64,000 nucleotides of DNA from Photorhabdus asymbiotica (GCF_003634575.1 NZ_RBLJ01000005.1:248001-312000), one strand, 5' to 3'; shown: positions 1 through 10,057, counted from the first letter of the stretch. Made by a program: numbers and translations. The notes: generated from the sequence alone by a model not told the origin.

Positions 1-219
1 AAAATACGCCCTAAAATTTTAACAAAAAATTCAGCTTTGTATAGGGAATAAAAATACAGTCAAATAAAAATAAACACTTACGACTTATTCTTGTTGAAAT
101 AAACTAACAAACAATAATGATTCATTTTCAATTTATTTTTCCATCTGAAAATCATTAAAACTGGCAATTAATATGGTTATTGATTGGCATCTCTGTTTTT
201 TATTGTCCAATTAATGCTA

Positions 220-346
220 TATACCCAATGGATTTCAAGATGCATCGCGACGGCAAGGGAGCGAATCCCCGGGAGCATAGATAACTATGTGACCGGGGTG
301 AGTGAGTGCAGCCAACAAAGAGGCAACTTGAAAGATAACGGGTATA
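220..346 (+). repeat. ERIC element 1 (127 bp)
   Basis: A 127-bp imperfect palindrome whose core (GAATCCCCGGGAGC ... GACCGGGGTGAG) matches the ERIC1R/ERIC2 primer region of enterobacterial repetitive intergenic consensus elements. It starts TATACCC and ends GGGTATA. It belongs to the variant with 'gatttcaagatgcatcgcgac' type arms. It fills most of the spacer in front of the yicH-like gene; the other 220 bases at the window start hold no gene I can support. Confidence 0.93.
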
Positions 347-459
347 AACGTTATAAATAATCACTCCTGCGTGTTTTTAACTTTTATGCGTCATATCTTG
401 AGTGAACAAGAAAATTACGGCATAAAAAGAAGTTGTTTAGCCACTTAAGTTGGGGTTTG

Positions 460-2169
460 ATGATGAAATGGTTAGGAAAATCGCTGGTTACTCTGTTATT
501 ACTGCTAATACTGGCCGTGGTCACTATTTATGTCGCGATACAGACAAACTGGGGAGCATATCAGCTTAGTCAATGGCTTAGTCATCACAGCCGTTATCAG
601 GTTCAAATCGGCGATATTGAACATCGCTGGTTACAACCAGGCACTTTGGCATTTTCCAATATCGTCATTCGTAATAAGCAACACACTTTCACTTTAGAAG
701 CGCAAGTTGCAGCGTTCGATTTCAACTGGCAACAACTCACTTCCCCGCGTCATTTTCATCGTCTGTTATTGCAGCAGGGCCAATTAACAATAAAAGGCCC
801 GCAACAATCTTTACCTTTTAGCGCCAATATTCTGCAACTTAATCAGATGGCTATTCAGTCAGAAAATGCAGACTGGCAAATCCAGGGACAAAACATTACC
901 GGCGGCATCACTCCCTGGAACCCGCAATCAAATAAATTGGCAGGCAACGGAAAATTCCAATTCAGTGCTGATAAACTGAATTTCAATGATATTTCTCTTG
1001 CAAAAGTCATTATGCAAGGAGATAGCCAGCAGAATACCCTGATTATCCGTTCACTGGGTGCAACATTGGCACAAGGTTCAATATCGGGTAATGGACAACG
1101 TCTGCCTGATGGTAGCTGGCAGTGGGATAACTTACTTATCAGCAATGTTCGTTGGCAAACGCCAATGACATTTGAGGAGTTATGGTTAAAAGTGAGTCAA
1201 TTACCCGCAATCAGCATCAAAGATCTGAGCCTGACTAATGCTAAGCTGGAAGGTAAAAACTGGTCTGCTAACTATTTAGATGCCTCAGTAAAAAATATCG
1301 GCTTGGCTAACGGGAGCTGGCAAGCAAAAGAGGGCATCCTTGATTTCAACGTCATGGATACTACGCTGAATGATCTGCATTTCACCGACGCTATTGGTCA
1401 CCTGCTTCTTGCCGGCAATGAACTCCGTATTACCAATCTCACTACTCGTTGGGAAAAGGGATTATTCCACGTCAAAGCTCAATGGAATCACCAAACAAAG
1501 CAATTCAATATCGCAAATGCAACGGTTGCCGGTTTAACTTATACCTTGCCACAAAATTGGTATCAGTCATTGAAAAAATCACTGCCTCAATGGATATCCG
1601 GATTTTCCATTAACCAACTGACGATTAATAACAGCTTGTTGATTGATATTAATCCCGATTTTCCATTCCAGCTTACCGCTCTCACTGGCTATATCAATGA
1701 CATGGAATTACTGAAAGAAGGGGAGTGGGGAATCTGGAACGGTTCTTCAAACCTGAGCGCCACCAGCGCAACATTCAACAAAGTTGAATTACATCGCCCT
1801 TACCTTAAATTACACACAGAGGGCAATAAACTGATCATTGATCAATTAGATGCCTCTGTTGATGATGGATTGCTGAAAGTGAAAGGCACAGTCGATCAAC
1901 AGGCACAGAAGCCATTCACTTTAGATTTCCGGGGAATAGATGCAGATTTAGCAATTTTGCCTCAATGGCAGTGGGTTCCGTTAAAATTACCGGGTAAAGG
2001 CAATTTTACTCTGTCGATACAAGGCGATCTTGCTGCTGATGATATTAAAAGTACTATCGATGGTACATTGACTGCCACGGATAAACAATCAGGCAAAGAA
2101 ACTCAAGTAATCGATAAAGGGCAGATATCCATACAAAATTGTGAAACCTGCTCAGTTATTAGGCTATAA
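460..2169 (+). CDS. yicH: AsmA-family inner-membrane-anchored protein (YicH type)
   Basis: Predicted envelope protein of the AsmA/YhdP superfamily, thought to form long beta-rich bridges or modulate outer-membrane assembly; the exact role of YicH is not settled. One N-terminal membrane segment (about residues 5-27, rich in Leu/Ile/Val) is followed by a long periplasmic beta-type region with the AsmA pattern of repeated short hydrophobic strands. The reading frame is open from a TTG at 433, but ATG at 460 gives 569 aa, the length I recall for E. coli YicH, so I chose it; ATG at 463 is an alternative and no strong Shine-Dalgarno is visible. Followed by a 12-bp-stem hairpin at 2191-2219. The family call is firm, the gene symbol less so. 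Confidence 0.8.
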   Translation: MMKWLGKSLVTLLLLLILAVVTIYVAIQTNWGAYQLSQWLSHHSRYQVQIGDIEHRWLQPGTLAFSNIVIRNKQHTFTLEAQVAAFDFNWQQLTSPRHFHRLLLQQGQLTIKGPQQSLPFSANILQLNQMAIQSENADWQIQGQNITGGITPWNPQSNKLAGNGKFQFSADKLNFNDISLAKVIMQGDSQQNTLIIRSLGATLAQGSISGNGQRLPDGSWQWDNLLISNVRWQTPMTFEELWLKVSQLPAISIKDLSLTNAKLEGKNWSANYLDASVKNIGLANGSWQAKEGILDFNVMDTTLNDLHFTDAIGHLLLAGNELRITNLTTRWEKGLFHVKAQWNHQTKQFNIANATVAGLTYTLPQNWYQSLKKSLPQWISGFSINQLTINNSLLIDINPDFPFQLTALTGYINDMELLKEGEWGIWNGSSNLSATSATFNKVELHRPYLKLHTEGNKLIIDQLDASVDDGLLKVKGTVDQQAQKPFTLDFRGIDADLAILPQWQWVPLKLPGKGNFTLSIQGDLAADDIKSTIDGTLTATDKQSGKETQVIDKGQISIQNCETCSVIRL

Positions 2170-2190
2170 CCGTGTAAACACCCAGTAACA

Positions 2191-2219
2191 CCAAATAGCC
2201 CAAAAATTGGGCTATTTGG
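2191..2219. terminator. Hairpin between yicH-like gene and toxin gene
   Basis: Perfect stem CCAAATAGCCCA / TGGGCTATTTGG around a short A-rich loop. It lies between two convergent genes (ends 2169 and 2227) and probably serves both, though there is no long T-run. Confidence 0.5.
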
Positions 2220-2226
2220 GATGAGA

Positions 2227-2499
2227 TCACAGCTTAAATAGTTTTGCATGACTTCCAACCCGATATAAGAAAACCTCTTGCTCAGTTCTCTTATAAATCA
2301 ATAGGAGATCCGGCTTTCCATGACATTCCAGATACCCAATATAATCCCCCTTCAATGAGTGCTCTTTATATTCACGGGGAAGTGGTTTTCCCGTGGCAAG
2401 CAGTTTTAATACGGTATTAATAACAGAAATAGCTGATTTATCATGCTGAAAGGGTTTTAAATCCTTTTTAAATGCAGATGAATATCGAATTTTTAGCAT
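2227..2499 (-). CDS. YafQ-family (RelE/ParE superfamily) mRNA interferase toxin
   Basis: 90-aa toxin expected to cleave mRNA in the ribosome A site. Residues known to matter in E. coli YafQ (H50, H63, D67, R83, H87, F91) have counterparts here at H47, H60, D64, R80, H84 and F88, a constant offset of three, so the fold and probably the active site are intact; the Trp after D67 is Leu here. It follows its antitoxin gene on the same strand with a 3-base gap, which is the normal antitoxin-first dinJ-yafQ order. Nothing suggests truncation. Confidence 0.88.
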   Translation of the reverse strand: MLKIRYSSAFKKDLKPFQHDKSAISVINTVLKLLATGKPLPREYKEHSLKGDYIGYLECHGKPDLLLIYKRTEQEVFLYRVGSHAKLFKL

Positions 2500-2502
2500 A
2501 TT

Positions 2503-2739
2503 TTATTTAAAAATTTCATCCCAAAATTCATCTACGGTATCTACACTTGTACCACCACCACTTTCCAGCTCACGGATCGCCGCCTGCGTTGTGGCATTAG
2601 GAATGTGGCGTTCCTTTGTCGCTCGGGTTAATACCAGGCGGACAAAACTAGACATATCCAAACTGTTATCCTGAGCAGCTCTCGCTACCGCATTTTTTAG
2701 TTCTTCAGGAACACGAACTTTTAATATGGCCGTATTCAT
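2503..2739 (-). CDS. RelB/DinJ-family antitoxin
   Basis: 78-aa antitoxin partner of the YafQ-like toxin. The N-terminus (TAILKVRVPEELKNAV) is a ribbon-helix-helix DNA-binding segment, and the acidic C-terminus (residues about 55-78, ending VDEFWDEIFK) is the toxin-neutralising tail typical of DinJ. It probably autorepresses the operon together with the toxin. The start codon ATG at 2739 is preceded by an AGGGGGA-like ribosome binding site. The pair interrupts the yicH-like/fabY neighbourhood and is likely a small mobile accessory module. Confidence 0.88.
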   Translation of the reverse strand: MNTAILKVRVPEELKNAVARAAQDNSLDMSSFVRLVLTRATKERHIPNATTQAAIRELESGGGTSVDTVDEFWDEIFK

Positions 2740-2969
2740 AGTATCCCCCTCTTCTGACTGTTTTCTCCCTTATCGTAGGACTATTGTGGACACAAATCAA
2801 GATTATCAGACTAATAAACACACAAAATCTGTATTCTATAGCGTTATGAAGGTACAAAAAATGGCGTGCATACTGCCTAAACCTGATGCCTTTATGTTGC
2901 GCGTACTCAACGAAGCTTAACCTTATAAAAGCAGCCTTTCATTTCTGCTGTTGACATGAAAAATACCAC

Positions 2970-2992
2970 CAGTGGCATATTTAATGCCACTG
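2970..2992 (-). terminator. Hairpin downstream of fabY
   Basis: Stem CAGTGGCA / TGCCACTG with an 8-base AT loop lies 7 bases past the fabY stop. On the minus strand it is followed by GGTGGTATTTTT, a weak T-tract. The 2740-2969 spacer otherwise shows no gene I can support. Confidence 0.5.
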
Positions 2993-2998
2993 CGAAAT

Positions 2999-3916
2999 CT
3001 AAGCGATAGCCGTATAAGCATTTGGCAATACCATATAGGTGCCAGTAAACACGGCACCTACACCATGATCACCACTAACCGCCACTTCCAACTTCACTCT
3101 CGCTTTGCTGCCCTGTGCCAGGCGAGCCAAATCGCCACTCATATTTTTAAGGTCGGCAACAGCTCTTGGCCTGCCAACAACAGGCTTTTTATAGCGGATA
3201 TTGGCATCAACCAGAATAATATCACCACCCAATTGGCGTTCTTGTAACAACAACCAAATCAACCCCCAACCGGTCAGCGTTGCCAGTGAGAACAGACTAC
3301 CTGCAAAGAGAGTTTGGTGAGGATTTTGATTGCCCGATTCCGGCATCGTGGTAATAAAACTCTGACCAGTATATTGAGAAATCCGCACCCCCATTTTCTC
3401 ACTGAGGGGAATATATTTGTACCAAGCTTTTTGCAGTTCATTACACCAATCCGGCCGGTGAAGAATATCATCAAGTGTTGCAACCGGTTTGATCATCAGA
3501 AAATGGCGAACTGGTGTCGTTTGTGGGCTGGTAATTGGCCCTCGATTTTCAAATCCTAATTTGCTGAAAAAATCTACCGCATATTCACGAGCACTGCATA
3601 CTACCCGTTTCACACCTTCCTGACGGGCAACAGATTCCAAAGCCATTGCTATTAGCTTTCCCAGCCCTTTGCCCTGTACATGAGGATGTACTGCCAGGAA
3701 ACGGATTGCCCCTTCGCTATCCGCATTGATATATAAACGTCCTACCGCTACCGGGTTACCTTTCTCATCCACGACCATTTGGTGATGAGCCATGGTATCG
3801 TAACCATCTTTCTCAGAGCCTACCGGCTGATTCAGCGGCTTACGCAACATTTCCCAACGAAATCGGTAATATGCTTCCAGTTCTTGTTCTGTTTCAGGTA
3901 CTCGCAGATGATACAT
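2999..3916 (-). CDS. fabY: FabY/YiiD: GNAT acetyltransferase plus thioesterase-like domain
   Basis: Two-domain protein of the YiiD family linked to initiation of fatty acid synthesis. Residues about 1-145 form a GNAT N-acyltransferase domain; the acetyl-CoA binding motif is seen as [11 protein letters not shown] near residue 80. Residues about 160-305 form the YiiD_C thioesterase/hot-dog domain ([27 protein letters not shown]). The 305-aa length is close to the 329-aa E. coli protein. It is first in a minus-strand neighbourhood with dtd and yihX, the same order as in E. coli (yihX-dtd-yiiD). The biochemical role (malonyl-ACP decarboxylation or beta-acetoacetyl-ACP formation) has been assigned differently for different homologues. 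Confidence 0.88.
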   Translation of the reverse strand: MYHLRVPETEQELEAYYRFRWEMLRKPLNQPVGSEKDGYDTMAHHQMVVDEKGNPVAVGRLYINADSEGAIRFLAVHPHVQGKGLGKLIAMALESVARQEGVKRVVCSAREYAVDFFSKLGFENRGPITSPQTTPVRHFLMIKPVATLDDILHRPDWCNELQKAWYKYIPLSEKMGVRISQYTGQSFITTMPESGNQNPHQTLFAGSLFSLATLTGWGLIWLLLQERQLGGDIILVDANIRYKKPVVGRPRAVADLKNMSGDLARLAQGSKARVKLEVAVSGDHGVGAVFTGTYMVLPNAYTAIA

Positions 3917-3987
3917 AGAAACTGCCCTTTTCTCTTGATCATGATGTGTAATCGGGGATGATTGCGCTTTACTGGCTGTTTTTCGTT

Positions 3988-4425
3988 CTAGACCTGCAAC
4001 CAGAAAGTAACTGGCCCATTATTTATTAGGCTGACTTTCATATCGGCAGCAAACCGCCCGCTTTCTGTTTTTACACCACTTTGGCGACATCGTTCAACAA
4101 AATAGCGATATAATTCATCAGCCTTATCCGGGCTTGCTCCGCCAGAAAAACTTGGTCGCATGCCTTTTTGAGTATCGGCAGCCAATGTAAACTGGGAGAC
4201 AACCAGCAAGCTGCCTCCGACCTGTTGAACATTCAAATTCATTTTGTCCTGCTCATCATTGAATATCCGATACCCTATCACCTTCTCACATAACCGTTTT
4301 GCCTTCTGTTGATCATCTTCCTTTTCAACGCCCAGCAACACCAGCAGACCGTGCCCAATTTCTCCAACAATTTCATTCTCAATAACAACATTTGCCTGTG
4401 TGACTCGCTGGATTAATGCAATCAT
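3988..4425 (-). CDS. dtd: D-aminoacyl-tRNA deacylase
   Basis: Hydrolyses D-aminoacyl-tRNAs (for example D-Tyr-tRNA) in the cytosol, recycling tRNA and enforcing chirality. At 145 aa it is full length for Dtd. The two cross-subunit motifs that build the active site are visible: SQFTLAADT (the SQxT motif, about residue 77) and NxGPVT ([11 protein letters not shown] at the C-terminus). Start ATG at 4425 has a good AAGGA site. The neighbours fabY and yihX reproduce the E. coli order. Confidence 0.96.
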   Translation of the reverse strand: MIALIQRVTQANVVIENEIVGEIGHGLLVLLGVEKEDDQQKAKRLCEKVIGYRIFNDEQDKMNLNVQQVGGSLLVVSQFTLAADTQKGMRPSFSGGASPDKADELYRYFVERCRQSGVKTESGRFAADMKVSLINNGPVTFWLQV

Positions 4426-4489
4426 ATTTTTCCTTGTTCAGAGGTTAGCATCAGCATATTGCCCTCTATTATCCGTACAATCCCTTATT

Positions 4490-5095
4490 TTATTCAGAAA
4501 AACCAATCTCTTTGAAATAATCTGGTACTGTCTGCCTATCAACAACATGAATGCCCTTGATCCCTAGTGCACTGGCCGCTTCCACATTTTCCAGCACATC
4601 GTCGAAAAACACGGCTTGATCCGGTGAAAAACCTTCTTTCTCAAGAACATATTTGAAAATATCAGGCTCAGGTTTACGCATTGCCAAATCTTGAGACAAA
4701 TAGAGGTAATCTGCTGACGCCGCAATTTCAGGGTAATTATGCGGCCAGTAATCCTGGTGCAGACGGTTCGTGTTAGATAACACCACTACCCGATGCCCTG
4801 CTTCACGCAATTTCTCCATTATCTGAATGACTTCCGGCCGTATATCAATAAAAATAGCCTGCCATCCCGCAGTAAACTGCTCAAAACTGAGTGAAATACT
4901 CATTTCCTGACATAAAGTATCAGCGAATTCCAGATCAGTAATTTGACCACGCTCATGCTTTTCAAACATTTCCCCCATAGAGAAACTTTTTGTCAATGTT
5001 GCAAGAGGTGTACCGCTAAGGTTACTCCACACAGCTAAAACTCTTTTAAAATCAATATCAATAATTACATTACCCATATCGAGAATATATAGCAT
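4490..5095 (-). CDS. yihX: HAD phosphatase YihX, alpha-D-glucose-1-phosphate phosphatase type
   Basis: HAD-like hydrolase of class IA; E. coli YihX dephosphorylates alpha-D-glucose-1-phosphate during glycogen breakdown. Motif I is LDMGNV at the N-terminus (the catalytic Asp is in the D-x-G-N-V form typical of this subfamily), motif II is VLSNTN, motif III is the Lys in MRKPEPDIF, and motif IV is FFDDVLENVEA. The frame is open to a GTG at 5101, but ATG at 5095 sits 5 bases after a perfect AGGAGG, giving 201 aa versus 199 in E. coli, so I use 5095. Confidence 0.93.
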   Translation of the reverse strand: MLYILDMGNVIIDIDFKRVLAVWSNLSGTPLATLTKSFSMGEMFEKHERGQITDLEFADTLCQEMSISLSFEQFTAGWQAIFIDIRPEVIQIMEKLREAGHRVVVLSNTNRLHQDYWPHNYPEIAASADYLYLSQDLAMRKPEPDIFKYVLEKEGFSPDQAVFFDDVLENVEAASALGIKGIHVVDRQTVPDYFKEIGFSE

Positions 5096-5252
5096 AACCA
5101 CCTCCTGGCTAATTAATAACTTTTTACTTTAATCGTATTTCCAATTAGAAAACAGTGTGGAAAAGTAAAAAGCGAATTACTTCACGGTATTTTTCTTATG
5201 AAACGATAAAGTAGCAACCAAATTAAAAACGTAGAGTAAGGTATTATAGTAT

Positions 5253-6707
5253 ATGTTGTGGTTTATCCTTTGTATTGCACTTCTTCTAGCTGGATATTTT
5301 ATATATGGCAAGCTCATAGAAAAGATATTTGCTATTCGCCCAGAAAGAAAAACTCCCGCTATTTCTATGGCTGACGGTGTTGATTATGTCGCCATGTCCA
5401 CCCCAAAAGTTTGGTTAATTCAGTTACTGAATATTGCTGGCGTTGGCCCCATTTTCGGCCCGATTCTTGGTGCTCTCTATGGTCCACTCGCCATGCTGTG
5501 GATTGTATTCGGCTGCATTTTTGCCGGCGCAGTACACGATTACTTCTCCGGTATGCTTAGCGTTCGTGCTCGCGGAGCATCAGTACCTGTCATCGTCGGA
5601 AATGAACTGGGCAAGACCATGAAGCATTTCATGAACATCTTTGCTGTCATCCTGTTGATGCTGGTTGGCGTGGTATTTGTTCTAAGTCCAGCCGGCTTAC
5701 TGAACAACCTTTTCAAAGATTCTATCGGCTGGGATAACATTGGCATCTGGGTTGGTGTCATCTTTGCTTACTATATTCTCGCAACCCTGGTCCCTATCGA
5801 TAAAATCATTGGCCGCCTTTATCCGCTGTTCGGTGCATTATTGCTGTTTATGTCTGTCGCGCTGATAGTCGGTTTAGTTATGAGTGATAAGCCTTTCTAT
5901 TCACAAGGATTGGATTTCACCACTAACTTTAACCCAAAAGATCTGCCTGTTTGGCCATTGCTGTTTGTCACTATTGCCTGTGGTGCTATTTCTGGTTTCC
6001 ACGCCACTCAATCTCCGCTGATGGCGCGTTGTATGCAGAACGAGAAGAATGGCCGCTTTGTTTTCTACGGTGCAATGATTGGTGAAGGTATTATCGCGCT
6101 GATCTGGTGTACGCTGGGTCTGAGCTTCTATGAAGATACTAATGCATTACAGGCGGTGATTGATAAAGGTACAGCATCTTTAGTCGTTCACGAAGTTTCC
6201 ACTTCTCTGCTGGGCACTGTCGGCGGTATTCTGGCAATCCTTGGCGTGGTGATTCTGCCAATCACTTCTGGCGATACCGCATTCCGTTCTGCTCGTCTTA
6301 TTATCGCTGAATTCCTGGATATTCCTCAGCAAAAAATGATTAAACGCTTATTACTCAGTGTGCCAATGTTTATTGTCGGCTATCTGATCACCAAAACTGA
6401 CTTCAATATCATCTGGCGTTACTTCGGCTGGGCGAACCAAACCACAGCAATGGTCATGTTATGGGCTGCCTCAGCATGGCTGCTGCGCCGGGACAAATTC
6501 CATTGGATTACCACCTTACCAGCTATGTTTATGACAGCGGTATGCTTCACCTATCTGGCATTCGCTCCAGAAGGTTTTGCTTTAAACTGGAATACCTCCG
6601 TCATTATCGGTCTGTCAGCTATGGCAGTTGTCACCATCGTTTTCTTTGCTAAAGTCCGCTCTAAATCAGTTTCTAACAATATAGAAACCGAAGCGTTTAA
6701 TGAGTAA
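5253..6707 (+). CDS. CstA-family carbon-starvation transporter (short form)
   Basis: Polytopic inner-membrane protein of the CstA family, whose E. coli members (CstA, BtsT) take up peptides or pyruvate. The N-terminus GYFIYGKLIEKIF followed by the signature VGPIFGPILGALYGPLAMLWIVFG and the SGFHATQSPLMARC segment are typical. At 484 aa with roughly 12 hydrophobic segments it is the short CstA form, lacking the extra C-terminal region of the about 700-aa enterobacterial CstA. It appears monocistronic: a rho-independent terminator follows at 6738. Substrate unknown; whether it is a peptide or pyruvate importer cannot be read from the sequence. Confidence 0.88.
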   Translation: MLWFILCIALLLAGYFIYGKLIEKIFAIRPERKTPAISMADGVDYVAMSTPKVWLIQLLNIAGVGPIFGPILGALYGPLAMLWIVFGCIFAGAVHDYFSGMLSVRARGASVPVIVGNELGKTMKHFMNIFAVILLMLVGVVFVLSPAGLLNNLFKDSIGWDNIGIWVGVIFAYYILATLVPIDKIIGRLYPLFGALLLFMSVALIVGLVMSDKPFYSQGLDFTTNFNPKDLPVWPLLFVTIACGAISGFHATQSPLMARCMQNEKNGRFVFYGAMIGEGIIALIWCTLGLSFYEDTNALQAVIDKGTASLVVHEVSTSLLGTVGGILAILGVVILPITSGDTAFRSARLIIAEFLDIPQQKMIKRLLLSVPMFIVGYLITKTDFNIIWRYFGWANQTTAMVMLWAASAWLLRRDKFHWITTLPAMFMTAVCFTYLAFAPEGFALNWNTSVIIGLSAMAVVTIVFFAKVRSKSVSNNIETEAFNE

Positions 6708-6737
6708 AAACTAAAAGAGATAGTTAAAAAATTATAG

Positions 6738-6767
6738 CCCCTCACGATAAACAGCTGAGGGGTTTTT
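6738..6767 (+). terminator. Rho-independent terminator of the cstA-like gene
   Basis: Stem CCCCTCA / TGAGGGG with an 11-base loop, then TTTTT, 30 bases after the stop codon. Confidence 0.88.
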
Positions 6768-7422
6768 CATTCCAGATTTCTTTTATAAGGTAAAAAACAT
6801 TTACTTCTCCAAAAAATGTCTGGAATAACTTCTTTATAAGTAATGAGCATCCAACCGATGATTTCTTATCTGAAAGAGCATCTATAATGTATATTTAAAT
6901 ATAGCTTCTCAATGGTATGGAGGAATGAATTGTAGAAAATTAGATAGGCCAAACCATTTAAAAGCAAACCTACCAATAATGGTCAAATTGTAGAATCTGC
7001 AAGCAAAGATACCCTTCACCACTTTTAATCGTTTCTTGCTTAACTATTAAATAAAAAACGACTCATTAAAACTCTCACAAGATTATAATCACGCTCATCC
7101 TTCTGAATAGTGGCAGACATAAACAATATTGACTACAATTGCTATTAGCAACACAATACGAATAGTGGGTTAAACCCTACACCATTCAAAATTCGCTTTA
7201 ATAAATACAGGCTTGTACGTTTTCAAATGCGATACCAAAGGGAGTAACTCCCATTAATGGCACCAAAGCGTTTCTTTTAATGGACAACTTGCTTTTGGAT
7301 AATTGATCGTTTGTTTCGAAGTAAATGATCCTAAACTTAGTACGATGAATTCACTACCCTGAAGGACTCAATCTACTACAGGGAAAGGTCTTAAATGTTT
7401 TTAGAAAACAGGAGAATCAACC
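6768..7422. other. Gene-free AT-rich spacer (655 bp)
   Basis: No ORF with coding character on either strand. The only oddity is an 18-base stretch at 6987-7004 that recurs with one mismatch at 46753-46770. The last part must hold the promoter for the DUF5993-like/DsbB pair. Confidence 0.6.
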
Positions 7423-7581
7423 ATGTATATGTTTTTGCCTTTTTTACTCGCATTATTTGCGGTTATCACCACCCTATATGGAAAGTATAAAACCAGTTAT
7501 GCTCTATGGGGTCTTCTTTTGGTGACGACTGTAGCTTGGTTTATCCATCATGCAACTAATTCGTTAAATCTATCTTTTTAA
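7423..7581 (+). CDS. Small membrane protein, DUF5993-like (52 aa)
   Basis: 52-aa ORF with an excellent CAGGAG ribosome binding site 7 bases before ATG. Two membrane segments: residues 4-19 (FLPFLLALFAVITTLY) and about 27-42 (ALWGLLLVTTVAWFIHH), joined by a short basic loop (GKYKTSY). The composition, the conserved-looking WFIHHAT end and its position just before a DsbB-type gene match the DUF5993 family, which I recall as commonly encoded beside DsbB homologues. Function unknown; a partner or quinone-site helper of the oxidoreductase is a guess from the 14-base gap to that gene. Confidence 0.75.
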   Translation: MYMFLPFLLALFAVITTLYGKYKTSYALWGLLLVTTVAWFIHHATNSLNLSF

Positions 7582-7595
7582 CTGGGGACAATCTG

Positions 7596-8165
7596 ATGAA
7601 TCAGGTATTAGCAACAAAACAGAATACCAGCTACGGCATGATATTCAACATCATTGGATTATTTGGTATTAGTGCTGCACTTACCGTTGCCTTCTATTAC
7701 CAATTAGTCCTTTCAGAACTTCCTTGCCCATTATGTTTACTACAGCGAACAGGCATGATAATGATAGGATTTGGTTTCTTATTTAATCTACGCTTTGGTA
7801 TTAAAAGCGCGCATTATGGCATCGCACTTATTGGCTGTATCGTGACCGGGATTATTGCCATCCGGCAAGTATTCTTACATATACTGCCCGGTGATATCGG
7901 CTATGGCTCCGCCCTTTTTGGTATACATTTTTATACTTGGGCGCTTCTTTCCTCAGTGATTGCTATTATTGCCATATCCGTCATGTTGATATTAAAAAGC
8001 CTGGAAAAAACAACCGAGGAAAAGGGAAACACACCTGTTTTCGGTCAGATTCTTATTGGGTTCTTTGTCCTATTAATTACAGCAAATTTAATCTCTACCG
8101 TTTTGGAGTGTGGTGGCGGGCAATGCGACGACAACCCAACGTTCTACCAATTGCTGGGTAAATAA
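7596..8165 (+). CDS. DsbB-family disulfide/quinone oxidoreductase
   Basis: Inner-membrane protein that would pass electrons from a periplasmic DsbA-like dithiol to quinone. Five hydrophobic segments are visible; E. coli DsbB has four. The quinone-proximal active pair is C44-P-L-C47 followed by LLQR (the CxxC-LxQR pattern of DsbB). The second pair differs: instead of two well-spaced cysteines in the large periplasmic loop, C172 and C177 lie in a C-terminal tail (ECGGGQCDDN) after the last membrane segment. The start ATG at 7596 follows the small-protein stop by 14 bases, so the two are probably co-transcribed. This is an accessory paralogue rather than housekeeping dsbB. Confidence 0.85.
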   Translation: MNQVLATKQNTSYGMIFNIIGLFGISAALTVAFYYQLVLSELPCPLCLLQRTGMIMIGFGFLFNLRFGIKSAHYGIALIGCIVTGIIAIRQVFLHILPGDIGYGSALFGIHFYTWALLSSVIAIIAISVMLILKSLEKTTEEKGNTPVFGQILIGFFVLLITANLISTVLECGGGQCDDNPTFYQLLGK

Positions 8166-8174
8166 TCTTATCTG

Positions 8175-8211
8175 TTTAAAATTAAAAAACTCAGGGCGCC
8201 ATTGGCGCCCT
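8175..8211 (-). terminator. Terminator of typA
   Basis: Stem AGGGCGCC / GGCGCCCT with loop ATT; read on the minus strand it is followed by GAGTTTTTTAATTTT. It lies 23 bases beyond the typA stop and may also stop the convergent DsbB transcript. Confidence 0.85.
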
Positions 8212-8233
8212 AAGCATTAATATCGCAATAAGA

Positions 8234-10057
8234 TTATGATGCCTCTTTACTGCGATACGCACGGCGACGTTCGTTTTCTGTCAGATAGCGTTTACGCAGG
8301 CGAATAGACACAGGAGTCACTTCTACCAGCTCGTCATCATCAATAAACTCCAAAGCCTGCTCCAGGGTTTTCTTAATATGTGGAGACAGGGTTGTCGCTT
8401 CGTCAGTGCCTGATGCACGCACGTTCGTCAGTTTTTTACCCGTCAAACAGTTCACTGTCAGGTCATTTGAACGGGAATGAATACCAATCACTTGGCCTTC
8501 ATACACTTCTGCACCATGACCCAGGAACAACTTACCGCGATCCTGTAAGCTGTAAAGCGCATAAGCCACTGCTTTACCCTGACCATTAGAAATCATCACA
8601 CCGTTCTGACGGCGACCGATTTCACCTGGACGAATATCATCATAGTGACTGAATGTGGCATACAACAGACCAGTACCAGAAGTCATGGTCATGAACTCAG
8701 TACGGAAGCCAATCAAGCCACGGCTTGGAATAACATAATCAAGGCGCACACGGCCTTTACCGTCTGGTAACATATCACGCAGATCCGCTTTACGCTCCCC
8801 CAACGCCTGCATCACATCACCTTGATGCTGTTCTTCAATATCCAGCGTCACCTGCTCGAATGGCTCTTGTTTACGGCCATCGATCTCACGGAAAATAACT
8901 TTTGGACGAGATACCGCCAGTTCAAAACCTTCACGGCGCATGTTCTCAATCAAAACAGATAAGTGTAACTCACCACGGCCAGAAACACGGAACGCATCCG
9001 GATCTTCGGTTTCTTCGACACGCAATGCAACGTTGTGAACCAGCTCTTTCTTCAGGCGTTCAAGAATCTGACGTGAAGTCACATACTTACCTTCGCGTCC
9101 ACAGAAAGGGGAGGTGTTAACACAGAAATACATGCTCACCGTCGGCTCATCAACAGCCAGCGGAGGCAACGCTTCAACCGCATTGGTATCACACAAGGTA
9201 TCGGAGATATTCAATTCACCCAAGCCAGTAATCGCAATGATATCACCCGCTTCTGCTTGCTCACTCTCAATACGCTCCAGACCCAAGTGGCCCAACACTT
9301 TACCAACTTTGCCGTTCCGGGTTTTCCCTTCGCTATCAATAATCGTGACGTTCTGGTTTGGTTTAACAGTTCCACGTTTGATACGACCAATCCCAATAAC
9401 ACCAACATAGTTGTTGTAATCCAGCTGAGAGATCTGCATCTGGAATGCGCCATTCAGGTCAACTTTCGGCGGCTCTACATGATCGACGATCGCCTGATAC
9501 AACGGCGTCATATCTTCAGCCATATCTTCATGATCAGTACCGGCAATTCCCATCAATGCCGATGCATAGATAATTGGGAAGTCCAGCTGTTCATCAGTCG
9601 CTCCCAAGTTGACAAACAGGTCAAATACCTGATCGACAACCCAATCAGGACGGGCACCTGGACGGTCAACTTTATTAATGACCACAATTGGTTTTAAACC
9701 ATGAGCGAACGCTTTCTGTGTCACAAAACGGGTCTGAGGCATCGGCCCATCCATGGCATCGACCAGCAACAGTACGCTGTCAACCATAGACATAACACGT
9801 TCTACTTCACCGCCGAAATCGGCATGTCCCGGAGTGTCTACGATATTAATACGGTAGTCATTCCATTTAATGGCGGTATTTTTTGCGAGGATAGTAATTC
9901 CACGCTCTTTCTCCAGATCATTGGAGTCCATCACACGCTCTGTCGCTGTCGCACGGTCACCGAAAGTACCGGATTGTTGCAGCAGCTTGTCAACCAGGGT
10001 GGTTTTACCGTGGTCAACATGCGCGATGATGGCGATATTACGCAATTTTTCGATCAC
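8234..10057 (-). CDS. typA: Ribosome-associated GTPase TypA/BipA
   Basis: Translational GTPase that binds the 70S ribosome and supports 50S assembly, cold growth and stress or virulence responses. The G motifs are visible: G1 [10 protein letters not shown]2 with RGITI, G3 DTPGHAD, G4 NKVD; the EF-G-like domains III and V and the TypA-specific C-terminal domain follow. The frame is open from ATG at 10075, but that codon has no Shine-Dalgarno. GTG at 10057 has TGAGG 8 bases upstream and gives MIEKLRN and 607 aa, the E. coli length, so I prefer GTG. Divergent from glnA, as in other enterobacteria. Confidence 0.95.
   Translation of the reverse strand: MIEKLRNIAIIAHVDHGKTTLVDKLLQQSGTFGDRATATERVMDSNDLEKERGITILAKNTAIKWNDYRINIVDTPGHADFGGEVERVMSMVDSVLLLVDAMDGPMPQTRFVTQKAFAHGLKPIVVINKVDRPGARPDWVVDQVFDLFVNLGATDEQLDFPIIYASALMGIAGTDHEDMAEDMTPLYQAIVDHVEPPKVDLNGAFQMQISQLDYNNYVGVIGIGRIKRGTVKPNQNVTIIDSEGKTRNGKVGKVLGHLGLERIESEQAEAGDIIAITGLGELNISDTLCDTNAVEALPPLAVDEPTVSMYFCVNTSPFCGREGKYVTSRQILERLKKELVHNVALRVEETEDPDAFRVSGRGELHLSVLIENMRREGFELAVSRPKVIFREIDGRKQEPFEQVTLDIEEQHQGDVMQALGERKADLRDMLPDGKGRVRLDYVIPSRGLIGFRTEFMTMTSGTGLLYATFSHYDDIRPGEIGRRQNGVMISNGQGKAVAYALYSLQDRGKLFLGHGAEVYEGQVIGIHSRSNDLTVNCLTGKKLTNVRASGTDEATTLSPHIKKTLEQALEFIDDDELVEVTPVSIRLRKRYLTENERRRAYRSKEAS

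Noticed and set aside
2726-2920. 64-codon plus-strand frame between the antitoxin and fabY
   Set aside because: Overlaps the antitoxin start, no ribosome binding site, no membrane or domain pattern; lies in promoter DNA.
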